The notes under the pieces are model-generated. The model was not told the origin of the DNA. It ran no database searches and saw only the letters and a list, made by a program, of their open reading frames with translations. This document shows positions 7,205-15,847 of a stretch of 43,945 nt of DNA, one piece after another (the first letter of the stretch is position 1; each line of letters begins with the position of its first letter). Made by a program: the position numbers and the translations under genes. The DNA comes from an uncultured Acetatifactor sp. Lineage in GTDB: Bacteria > Bacillota > Clostridia > Lachnospirales > Lachnospiraceae. The stretch lies in NCBI GenBank assembly GCA_910586485.1, contig CAJUIA010000033.1:1-43945 (forward strand). Direction: 5' to 3'.

Positions 7205-9412
7205 TTAGTTGTTGCTGTTGTAAAACTGAACGAGATACTGCCAAGCAGTCTCCTTTAACTGCAGATACTGTGCGCCGTTCCAGGAATTGGTCACGGTTGC
7301 AACAGTCTCGTCTGCGGAGGAAGTTCCCTCACCGGAGAAGCCGCCTACAATAATGTCAACAAACAGGTTCTGCTGATCCTTGCTCTGTCCAAAACGGCCG
7401 CTTGCACCCAGCTCCGAGAAGCCTGCAATGGTGTCGTTTTCAGCCTTGGTGTTAGGCAGAACGGTAGGAACAGAGGTATACCACATATTGTCTGCCAGTG
7501 CCAGCTCAGGATGCTTGATGGTACCCAGCGCAATCGCGTTGGAGATATATCCTGCACCTTCCTTGCCTACTTCATGAGTACACTGATACTCAAAGGCCTG
7601 GCTCTTTACGAAGCTTAAGGTGGAGCCAAGGTACTGACGTGCATAGTTGGTATAGTTGCCATTTGCCTTCTCCCACAGCTCCGCATAAGTTGCATCGGAA
7701 ATCTCAGGCATTTCCTCACCGTTAAACATAAAGGTCTCGGTGCTTCTGAATGCAGCAGGGCCATAGGACATCAGAATCTGGCCTTCGGGGCTGAACGCGT
7801 AATCAATGAGCTTCAATGCAGCATTCAGCTTATTTGTATCCTCACCTACGCCTGCCTTGGAGATTGCCCAGCCGTCGGTCTTAACGGAACGCCAGGACTC
7901 GGTAAATCTCATGAACTGCTCGCCCGTGCCGTCATCCCAGCGTGCAACGGGAACCATAACTGCCATATACTTCTCGCTTTCCTGCAGCTTGGTCGCATTG
8001 TAAACCGTCTGGGTCTGGTTGTAATCGTAGTGCATAAAGCCAAGATCGTTCTCCAGCATGGTCTCGGTCTTCTCTTCAGAGCTGTCCATGAAGGACTTGG
8101 AAATCAGACCTTCCTGCGCCATTGCGTTCATTCTCTCAAGTGCAGTGTAGGTAGCAGCCTCCTGACGAGCGTCATGAAGCTTGCCGTCGTTGCCTACATA
8201 GAGGTAATCCTGTCTGGACTCCAGACCGCGGACACCGAACAGGCTGCCTGCAAAACGGAACATATCTACACGTCTCTGGTTGTTTGCATCCTCACGGGAG
8301 AAGAGACCCTGAATAGAGTCTGTGCCGTTAAGGGTAGGTGCATTGGAAACCACGCAGCGCAGCAGAGCTACCAGCTCGTCCGCATCCCATGCCGCATTCT
8401 GTCCGCAGAACAGATTGGAACGGGTAGTCCCATAATATCCGCCGTAAGCCTGATCAATGTAGTCACGCAGCATATTAACCGCGTCCACACCGCTCATGGA
8501 GCCGGCATCGTTCATCTTCTGCACGATGTTGCCTGCAGCGTCATAATCCTTGGTAACCTTCTCGGTAGACTTGCCGTCAAGCGTAACCACATCTACCTCA
8601 ACCTTGCCGGATGTAGGCATATAGGGCTGATAAACAGGTGCAGTGGTAGTTCCGCTCTTGTCAGCGGCAAAAGCGCCCTCGCCGTCCAAAAGCTTCTGTA
8701 CCCAGTCAACTCTCATCAGAGGCATACGCTCGATGTCGTTTACACCGTCAAAATAAGGTGAGAAATAAATTGCTCCCGTAGCGGTGTCACCTGTAATGGA
8801 CAGGCGGACAATAGGATTTGCCTCAAGGTAAGCCTTAAAGTTGGGCATGCTGTCAATATACTGATTCAGATCAACAACCATACCTGCCACACCGGCCTCT
8901 GTCAGCTTGCTTGCAGTACCGCTGACCATATCAACCTGGTCTAACTGCTCTTTCCAGTAATCCCACTCCTTGGTGGAATTGTTGCCCTGGTACTTGTCTT
9001 CAAATACCACGCCCAGCACGTTCTGAACTTCAACCCAGGTGGGCTTTAAATCGCCGGCATTGTAAGTATTGCCGTCTGCTAAGGTAATGCCCTCTCCTGC
9101 TACGTCGGGATCAAAGGTCAGCCCTGTCTTTGTGCTGTTATAGCCTGTTGCCATACGAAGCACAGTACCCTCCGCATAGGTAAGCTCCGGTGCAGAGGTA
9201 TTGGTATCCCCGCCCTCGTTACCGGTCTGGCTGTCGCCGCCGTTGTTTGCCTCGCTGTTGCCAGCATTCCCCTCGTCACTGACTGAGGGAGTGCTGCTGC
9301 TGGGCTGGTCGCTGCTGCTGCCGCCATCGTTTCCGCCGTTGCCGCAGCCCGACAGAAGCATTGCAGTCGCAAGAGAAACCGCCAGCAATGAAGTAAGCTT
9401 CTTCTTTTTCAT
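7205..9412 (-). CDS. Extracellular solute-binding lipoprotein of a carbohydrate ABC importer
   Basis: 735 aa. A lipoprotein signal peptide (MKKKK, hydrophobic core, LSGC at 20-23 with lipidated Cys23) is followed by a low-complexity Gly/Ser/Asn/Asp/Thr linker to about residue 75, typical of surface tethers, then a large solute-binding domain. Length and the aromatic-rich region (PYFDGVNDIERMPLMRVDWV) fit the large LplA/YtcQ-like binding proteins for oligosaccharides rather than the 400-aa monosaccharide type. It is encoded just after the two permeases. RBS GGAGG lies six bases before the ATG. Substrate is inferred as a uronic-acid-containing oligosaccharide from the GH4 and GH115 neighbours. 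Confidence 0.92.
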   Translation of the reverse strand: MKKKKLTSLLAVSLATAMLLSGCGNGGNDGGSSSDQPSSSTPSVSDEGNAGNSEANNGGDSQTGNEGGDTNTSAPELTYAEGTVLRMATGYNSTKTGLTFDPDVAGEGITLADGNTYNAGDLKPTWVEVQNVLGVVFEDKYQGNNSTKEWDYWKEQLDQVDMVSGTASKLTEAGVAGMVVDLNQYIDSMPNFKAYLEANPIVRLSITGDTATGAIYFSPYFDGVNDIERMPLMRVDWVQKLLDGEGAFAADKSGTTTAPVYQPYMPTSGKVEVDVVTLDGKSTEKVTKDYDAAGNIVQKMNDAGSMSGVDAVNMLRDYIDQAYGGYYGTTRSNLFCGQNAAWDADELVALLRCVVSNAPTLNGTDSIQGLFSREDANNQRRVDMFRFAGSLFGVRGLESRQDYLYVGNDGKLHDARQEAATYTALERMNAMAQEGLISKSFMDSSEEKTETMLENDLGFMHYDYNQTQTVYNATKLQESEKYMAVMVPVARWDDGTGEQFMRFTESWRSVKTDGWAISKAGVGEDTNKLNAALKLIDYAFSPEGQILMSYGPAAFRSTETFMFNGEEMPEISDATYAELWEKANGNYTNYARQYLGSTLSFVKSQAFEYQCTHEVGKEGAGYISNAIALGTIKHPELALADNMWYTSVPTVLPNTKAENDTIAGFSELGASGRFGQSKDQQNLFVDIIVGGFSGEGTSSADETVATVTNSWNGAQYLQLKETAWQYLVQFYNSNN

Positions 9413-9476
9413 TTTTTTCCTCCTTTTTCTATATCAACCGCATTATCATGCGCGATTGAACAATACAATACATGCC

Positions 9477-10364
9477 CTATTTCACTCCGCCTGCATTCAC
9501 GCCCTTAGCGAAGTACTTCTGGATAAAGGGATAAATAATCAGTATGGGCACAATAGAACAAACGATCAGGGCATAAATCACCGAGTCGGAAGCATAAATC
9601 TCATTCCAGCCCGTCATGGCCTCCGGATCCGTAAATTCCTCCAGTCGCAAACGGATAAATACCTGCAGGGGATGCTCATTGGAGTTAGAAATCATCTGCC
9701 TTGCCCAGAAATATCCGTTCCAGCGGGAAATTCCGAAGAACAGTGCCACTGTAGCAATGATAGACTTGCTCATGGGTATGTAGACCCTCCAGAGGACCTG
9801 CATTTCCGTGGCACCGTCCACAATGGCGGCTTCCTCGATTTCCGAGGGAACACCCTCAAAAGAGTTTCTAAGTAGTATAATGTTCATGGCAGCCATACCC
9901 ATGGCAATGACCACCAGCCATTTATCGTCCATAATGCCAACGGCATTGAAGACTCTTTTGGTATCCAGATAATTCAGGTACTGGGGTACAAGACCCGCAC
10001 TGAACCACATGGTAAACACCAGAAAGAAGTTAAAGCCCTTACGGAACAGCAGCCTTTTTTTCGACAGTGCATATGCGCCCAGTATGGAAATGCCCAGCGC
10101 CCAGATTGTCCCGTAAAAGGTTAAAAACAGGGTGTTGGTATAGGCATTCCAGAACATATTATTGTTGAACATTCTGGAAAAGGCTTCAAACTGGATGTCC
10201 TTGGGGAGCAGAACCAGCTCACTGTATTCCACTGCCTGCCTTCCGCTTATGGAAGCGGAGAGCGTATACACAAAAGGATAGAGACAGCAGATTGCAAATA
10301 TGGTCAACAGTGTATAGCTTATGATTTTAAATATTAATTCCGATATTTCAAGTTTTCTTTTCAT
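9477..10364 (-). CDS. Carbohydrate ABC importer permease, LplC/YtcP type
   Basis: 295 aa with about six membrane helices. The coupling (EAA-loop) motif EEAAIVDGATEMQVLWRVYI, near residues 186-205, contacts the ATPase. The C-terminus PFIQKYFAKGVNAGGVK is characteristic of this permease type. It forms the heterodimeric channel with the LplB-type permease encoded 20 bases upstream. The binding-protein gene follows. The family is clear; the substrate is not determined by sequence. Confidence 0.94.
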   Translation of the reverse strand: MKRKLEISELIFKIISYTLLTIFAICCLYPFVYTLSASISGRQAVEYSELVLLPKDIQFEAFSRMFNNNMFWNAYTNTLFLTFYGTIWALGISILGAYALSKKRLLFRKGFNFFLVFTMWFSAGLVPQYLNYLDTKRVFNAVGIMDDKWLVVIAMGMAAMNIILLRNSFEGVPSEIEEAAIVDGATEMQVLWRVYIPMSKSIIATVALFFGISRWNGYFWARQMISNSNEHPLQVFIRLRLEEFTDPEAMTGWNEIYASDSVIYALIVCSIVPILIIYPFIQKYFAKGVNAGGVK

Positions 10365-10384
10365 ACTTTTTTAAACCAGCCCCT

Positions 10385-11437
10385 TTAATAAAGTGATACG
10401 TTGGATGCCTTCCGGGCAATGGTATTTGCGCCGATGACCAGAAGCATTCCGATTACATTGTTCATCATTTCCGCTGCAGAGGCCAGCCCCTGCATGGTCC
10501 CCGCAATACCGTACCGCTGTGAGAAGGTGGATACCACGTCCGCCGTCATATAAGTATTGGGGTTGTACAACAGCAGAACCTTTTCATACCCCACGTTCAA
10601 CAGAGAGCCGATTCTGGTAATCAGCATGATAACAATGGTTGACAGGATACATGGCAGCACCACATATTTCATCTGAGCCAGCTTGCCCGCCCCATCAATC
10701 TGGGCCGCCTCGTAGCTGGTGGGCGCTATGGCAATAATGGCCGCGAAGAACACGATACTGTCGTAGCCTGCTCCCTCCCAGATACCGCTGATCTGATAAA
10801 TTGCCCGGAAGAAGGTCGGGTTATTCAATAACCCCGCAGATGCCGCCTCTTCGCTGATCAGTCCGATCTGCTGCAGCAGCTGAGAAAGAATACCCATACC
10901 GGAAGTAAGCGATTCCTGCTTTACAAGCATGGTTACCATGGAGGTCATGACAACCGTTGACATGAACTTGGGAAGGTACGTTACTACCTGACACACGCTG
11001 CGTGCAATGTTTGAACGTATCTCATTGAAGAACAGAGCGATAATGATCGGCATGGGAAATCCGAAGCACAGCCCGTAAAAGCTTAACAGGAAGGTGTTGC
11101 GGAAGGCCCTCCAGAACTCCGTGGAAAGTCCGGTCCCTCCAACCAGCAGATTCCGGAAATGGGAAAATCCCAGGTAATACTGATCCGCCACCGGCTTCAC
11201 CGAATCCGTGATCTTAAAGCACCCCAGCAGCTCGTACATAGGGAAGTAACGCCAGAACAGGAATACCAGAATCATCGGCACCAGCATCAGGTACAGCCGC
11301 CAATCCTTTAAAATCATCCTGCCCACATTCAGCCAGTGATGCTTCTCCACGTCATCCCTGACAATCTGCTCCGGATTCTCAATATAGGTCCCGCTTTCCT
11401 CGTCAAAAATCAAATAGTCACAAGCGCCCCGCTGCAT
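10385..11437 (-). CDS. Carbohydrate ABC importer permease, LplB type
   Basis: 350 aa. A cytoplasmic N-terminus of about 45 residues precedes six predicted helices. The coupling loop is YEAAQIDGAGKLAQMKYVVL, close to the family EAA pattern. LplB-type permeases pair with LplC/YtcP-type partners, here the next gene. The start is supported by GGAGG eight bases before the ATG. The N-terminal extension (DYLIFDEESGTYIENPEQI) is longer than the usual start of the family and polar; its function is unknown. Confidence 0.94.
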   Translation of the reverse strand: MQRGACDYLIFDEESGTYIENPEQIVRDDVEKHHWLNVGRMILKDWRLYLMLVPMILVFLFWRYFPMYELLGCFKITDSVKPVADQYYLGFSHFRNLLVGGTGLSTEFWRAFRNTFLLSFYGLCFGFPMPIIIALFFNEIRSNIARSVCQVVTYLPKFMSTVVMTSMVTMLVKQESLTSGMGILSQLLQQIGLISEEAASAGLLNNPTFFRAIYQISGIWEGAGYDSIVFFAAIIAIAPTSYEAAQIDGAGKLAQMKYVVLPCILSTIVIMLITRIGSLLNVGYEKVLLLYNPNTYMTADVVSTFSQRYGIAGTMQGLASAAEMMNNVIGMLLVIGANTIARKASNVSLY

Positions 11438-11449
11438 CCTTAAAACCTC

Positions 11450-12025
11450 CTATAAATTCTCTTTTCTTCTCTCCGCCTCCGTGCGGATCAAATAACTCTT
11501 CTGGTCCTCAAAAAGCCCGTCCACCTTTCGGGAAATCAGCACCACCACTGCCGCATACAGCAGCGAAAGGGAATCCGCCATAAAAAATGAACCGATGGAG
11601 CCCGGCGTGCCTCCAAAGAACAGACTGACAAGCCATCTTCCCAGCTGCGCTCCGCAAAACGCCGCTGCCACAAACACAAGCGTATAATGTACCTTAGATC
11701 TCACCGCCTCCTTACCCACCGCTTTAAAAAGCAAAAGGGCAATCAGTGCAAAGCAGTTGCCGATGCAGTATGTTACAAGCTGTTCCGCTCCGGCCCCCTG
11801 AGCCAGGCAGAAGACAACTCCCCCTGCCATAGCATGAAGTACCGCAAAGCCTCCCCAGCGCATCATGACAATACATAAAACAGCCACCAGCTGAGACAGA
11901 GTATAAAGCTCACCGGGAAACCATTTTGACGCCGCCATCACCGTAATATATTCAAATACGGAAAGGATGACCAGCCAGATCACAAGATCAATGGCCCTGT
12001 ACCGCTCAAACGAATGATTCTTCAT
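11450..12025 (-). CDS. Multi-pass membrane protein, possibly ECF S-component-like
   Basis: 191 aa with five to six hydrophobic segments and a charged cytoplasmic tail (RTEAERRKENL). Size, helix number and the small-residue-rich helices (FAVLHAMAGGVVFCLAQGAG) resemble substrate-binding S-components of ECF transporters, but no diagnostic motif is visible and no ECF A/T genes are near. It is the promoter-proximal gene of the operon, 12 bases before the LplB-type permease gene. A GGAG lies 11 bases before the ATG, a longer spacing than usual. Function uncertain. Confidence 0.6.
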   Translation of the reverse strand: MKNHSFERYRAIDLVIWLVILSVFEYITVMAASKWFPGELYTLSQLVAVLCIVMMRWGGFAVLHAMAGGVVFCLAQGAGAEQLVTYCIGNCFALIALLLFKAVGKEAVRSKVHYTLVFVAAAFCGAQLGRWLVSLFFGGTPGSIGSFFMADSLSLLYAAVVVLISRKVDGLFEDQKSYLIRTEAERRKENL

Positions 12026-12137
12026 ATTGTAATATGTTCTCCGGCAGCTATAGAAATATAGTAAAACTGCCCATCTTCGTATATAATTTGGACACTTTTC
12101 AATAATTTTTCATAATCCGAAAGTACCCTTGATTTTA

Positions 12138-12165
12138 AATATAACACTTTTTTGAATAATTTCAA
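12138..12165 (-). promoter_or_regulatory. Candidate promoter of the ABC operon
   Basis: In the AT-rich gap before the operon, TTGAAA (12160-12165) and TATATT (12138-12143) are spaced by 16 bases, and the -10 carries an upstream TGT (extended -10). It would give a leader of about 105 bases before the first ATG at 12025. No clear operator is visible. The rest of 12026-12223 holds nothing I can identify. Confidence 0.5.
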
Positions 12166-12223
12166 TCTTTTTTTATTAAAATTGCATAAAACAACACAAA
12201 CCGACCGGATCCGACGTTTTACC

Positions 12224-15200
12224 TTACTGCTGCCCTGCACACCATTTTCCGTCCGCAGGCGGTAAGTTCTCTCCGCCGGTCAGATAAATCCTGTCAAATC
12301 GGGTGGCGGAGTAAAGTGCATGAATCCGCAGCATATGCTCGCCCGGCGCAAGCGCCTGCTTCCATACCGGCCCCCAGCGATACGCCTGCTCCGCGCAGAA
12401 TCTCCAGATTCCTCTGCCGCCGCAAAGCTTTTCCGCCGGAAGCTCCTCGTCGTCAAGCGCCAGCATAAAGCGGGCATCCTCCCATTCGTTGCATTTTAAA
12501 AGGATCCAGACCCGGTATTCTCCCCCGGCACAGACAAAACGATAATTCAGGGTGGGATAATTTTCGGTAAAGGCAAGCCCCGGCTTCCTGATATATAACG
12601 CAAGCCCGGTTCTCCCGTAAGATTCACTGCTGCAGTAATCCCATGGATGCCCGGAGGTAAAGGCATACTCCGACTGAGCCAGCGCAGCGGCGGCATCAAT
12701 ACAGATCCCTCCGTTCCTTTCCTGAAAAGGAGCCCTTCCCTTATCCAATAAAGCCTCCGGCGTAACGGGCGCGGCATATTCCTTCTCCTCCACCAGAATA
12801 TCCTCCATGGCCATGGCATCTCCGGAAGGCTCTACCGGGGCATAAATCTGCGGCCGGGGCCCAAGAGGAAGCTTTCCGTAAAACAGATTATCTTTAGGGT
12901 CCCAGTACTCTGGCAGGCACTCTCTTTCTTCCGCTCCCCCCCAGCATATTGTATTTGGCAGGCTTTGTGTAGATCACCCATCTGCTGAATCCAAAATAGC
13001 GATCCACCGCATAAAAGCTTAAGGTATGCCTTCCTTTGCTCAGCTCCGGCAGCTCCAGCGTCATCCTGTCCACATTGTCGCGAACGTTCCGCTTCCAGGT
13101 GCCCTTCCATTCATCTGTGGACTGTGACTCCATCAACAGCTTTTCCCGCCATCCACCGCACACAGGATTCGTATGCGGCCCACGGAATCCAGTGTAGGAA
13201 ACCTATGAAGCTCCAGCAAAAAGCGCCCTGCCTTTTCTATATAGAAGGAATACTTCAACTCTGCCCCCTCTTTCCGGGCTTCCATCAGACTTCCTCCACC
13301 TCTGCCCAGCCTGGGGATCCGCTTCCAGCCGGCAAAAACGCCGGCCTCTCCGTTTTCGGCATCCTCTGCTGCAGCCCACAGGATGCCGCCGTCCTCTAAA
13401 TGTGCCTCCTGCTCCTGTACGCGCCCGGCAGCGCAGCTTTCCATAAAGCGAGAAAAATCCGCCCTTACGGGAATTTCAAGACACTGCTCCGTCTCATCGC
13501 AAATAATCCGCAAAGCTCCTTCCAAAATCAGTTCCTCTTGCCCTAAGCTGCCGGCCGTTTTCTTCCACAGCTCTTTCTTCCACGGCTCTTCTTTCACCTG
13601 CACCAGGATTCTCTTTTCCGCCCCCACAGTCCCTTCCATCTCCGAAAGCCCCAGCCACCCTGGGGCTTCTATCCTGTATGCCAGCTCCCCTTCCCCGGCA
13701 TTGGCCAGCTGAATCCATTTTCTAACCGGCTTTACAAAGTAAAGTCCCGGCTCTTCGTTCCAGCAGTCCGCCAGCAGCTTTTTTTCAAAGGAGCCAAGGG
13801 GCGGTACACAGGCCGGATACATGGCAGTTCTTGGCGGCGGATAATCCTCCGGTGTCAGGATTCCTTCCCACTTTCCTCCTGCCATCACCTTTCCGTAATA
13901 TAGAAGCAGACGCCTCCTGGCATCATCAAATTCCCTGCAGTACCGGGTATACAGCTCAGCCGCCTGCCCCTTGCCCTGCCTTGCGCAAAGAGCGCTCCTG
14001 TCTCCATAATAAAACATGGCGTTGGTAAAATAAGCCGCATGAAGCTTCATCAGGCACAGCTGAAAAAAGGCATCCCGTTCCTCCTTCGGAAGCTGCTCAT
14101 ACACTCTGCCCCCGCGGGTACACAGCTCCCGGTATTGCTCCATTCGAGCGGAGGCTTCATCCCCGTATGCGGTCTGGGAAAAGGCATCCGTATCCATCTG
14201 CTCTACCTTACGCACGTTTGTCACCTGAGAAAAGGTATTCAGCACATCCGCCATCTCTGCCCCGTGATTTCCGGAAAACGTGGTATTGATCCACCACTCA
14301 AGGTAAGCATCCACATTCCGGGTCAGGGCATTCTCCTTTCCTGCCTCCCAGGCATACCGAAGATAAAACTCGATCTCCTGCTCCAACGGCTTCAAGGCCC
14401 CGATATTCATAACCCAGACCTTGCGGATGCCCTCCTGCCATGCCTTGTAAAGCTCATTTCCGGTATGGGCCAAAGGAATGGAACAGATAAACAGATACGA
14501 ACCTCCCGGCGGCGCCCAATAGGAATTATGATAATAAAGTCCGTTCCCTCCCTTTCTCCTGCGCTCCTGCTCATTGGGATACCTTCTGATATATCCGTAA
14601 TTATCGTTTGCCCAGATCAGGGTAAGCTCCTCCGGCACCTGGAGCCCGTTGTCATAAAGCTCCAATACCTCTTTATAAGGCACAAAGGTCTTCATGGTAT
14701 TCTCACAGGCCTCTTCTCCAAGCGTTTCCGCAAGAATACGCTGCTGGGCGCCAATCACCTGCTCCAGCAGCTTGATCTTGGCCTGGATCAGCTCCTGACC
14801 GGATAAGCCCGCCAGGGATCTGGTTTCAAAGCCGCTGTCGTGAATCCCCCGCATACCCAGGGTATAGCTCACCTCAAAGTCCTGATTCTGAATCACGCTT
14901 TCACGCCAATATTCCTCCAGAATCTCACGGTTTCTCCCCGGAACGGAATAATCATATTCCACATCCCGGTAGCCCTTCTTTTCAAGCCAGGGCCTCCACT
15001 CCCTGTGATTGCTGCGCATCAGCATATCACAATGGGAGGTACCGGCCACAAGCCCCATGCGGTCCGCCAGCTCTCCGTTCTCCCGCTTCATATTAAAGGA
15101 ATTTACGTGCATGGCCGGCCAGATATAATTCCCCTTCAGCCGAAGCAGCAGCTCAAATATCTTCTCATAGGTTTTTACGCCGATGGTTTCTTCTCCCATA

Positions 15201-15771
15201 TGAAGCTTGACCCATTTTTCCAGCTCTTCCTCGTCATTGATAAAAACGCCGCGGTATTCCACACTGGGGTAATCCGTAAGCAGGCTGCCTTCCTCCAGAA
15301 TCAGCTCTTCCTTTTCCCTGACAGGTACATCCGCCAAAAATACCAGGGCGAAACCCCCATCCACTGGCAAAAATCATAAATGGCATAAATAGTCCCGCGC
15401 CTGTCTGCTCCTGCCAGATATAAAATTCCTTCCCGCACGGTGCGCAAAAGACCTTCCCGGCAAAGCCTGCTCTTCTGCTCAGGCACAGCGCCGTCCTCGC
15501 TGTCTTCCATCGGAAGCAGCCGCTCCAGCCATTCATACCCCGGCTCTGCTCCGGCCGTATGAATATGAATGCGCAGTCCTTCTCCCAAAATCGGAATATC
15601 CTCATCGGCGTTCACAACCCGAACGGTTACTTTTGCATCCAGGACCTTCCTTAAGCCCGTCTTCAGATTTTCCGCGGCAATCCGCACCGCCTCCGTTTCC
15701 CCGCCGCTGTAGGAAATAATGATCTGCTCTCCCCTTTTTACTTTATATACCTGCTTCATATTAATATCCAT
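12224..15771 (-). pseudogene. GH115 alpha-glucuronidase, disrupted by three frameshifts
   Basis: Joined across three frames, the reading is about 1,180 aa and matches GH115 alpha-glucuronidases, which remove (4-O-methyl-)glucuronic acid from xylan. Recognisable blocks are YDFCQWMGVSPWYFW followed by ADVPV, then YRGVFINDEEELEKW, GNYIWPAMHVNSFN and GTSHCDMLMRSNHREW, and near the end DEWKGTWKRNVRDNVD and HTLSFYAVDRYF. The C-terminal part (about 12224-12800) looks like the GH115 C-terminal domain. Breaks: a missing base at about 15334-15340 (between SPWYFW and ADVPV), a missing base at 13145-13147 (a three-C run), and an extra base in the seven-C run at 12936-12942. Repairing each restores the conserved protein. 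Either a decaying gene or sequencing error; the first two breaks are not in long homopolymers. No signal peptide is seen, so the product would be intracellular. Confidence 0.85.
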
Positions 15772-15797
15772 GCCTTTCCACTACCTGCGAATTCTTG

Positions 15798-15825
15798 ACG
15801 ACGAAAAGCACAGGCTTTTTGTCGT
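15798..15825. terminator. Hairpin between feoAB and the GH115 gene
   Basis: ACGACGAAAAGC and GCTTTTTGTCGT pair around ACAG (12 bp, one mismatch). It lies 23 bases past the FeoB stop and before the GH115 start. The U-run is inside the stem, so termination efficiency is uncertain. Confidence 0.45.
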
Positions 15826-15847
15826 ATGGGCCGCAGGCACAAAATTT

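Noticed and set aside
12022..12240. 72-codon frame before the ABC operon
   Set aside because: It covers the AT-rich promoter gap, has no RBS or family resemblance, and overlaps the end of the GH115 gene.
12936..12942. Programmed frameshifting in the GH115 gene
   Set aside because: The C7/G7 run alone could be slippery, but two other independent shifts in the same gene make programmed recoding unlikely.
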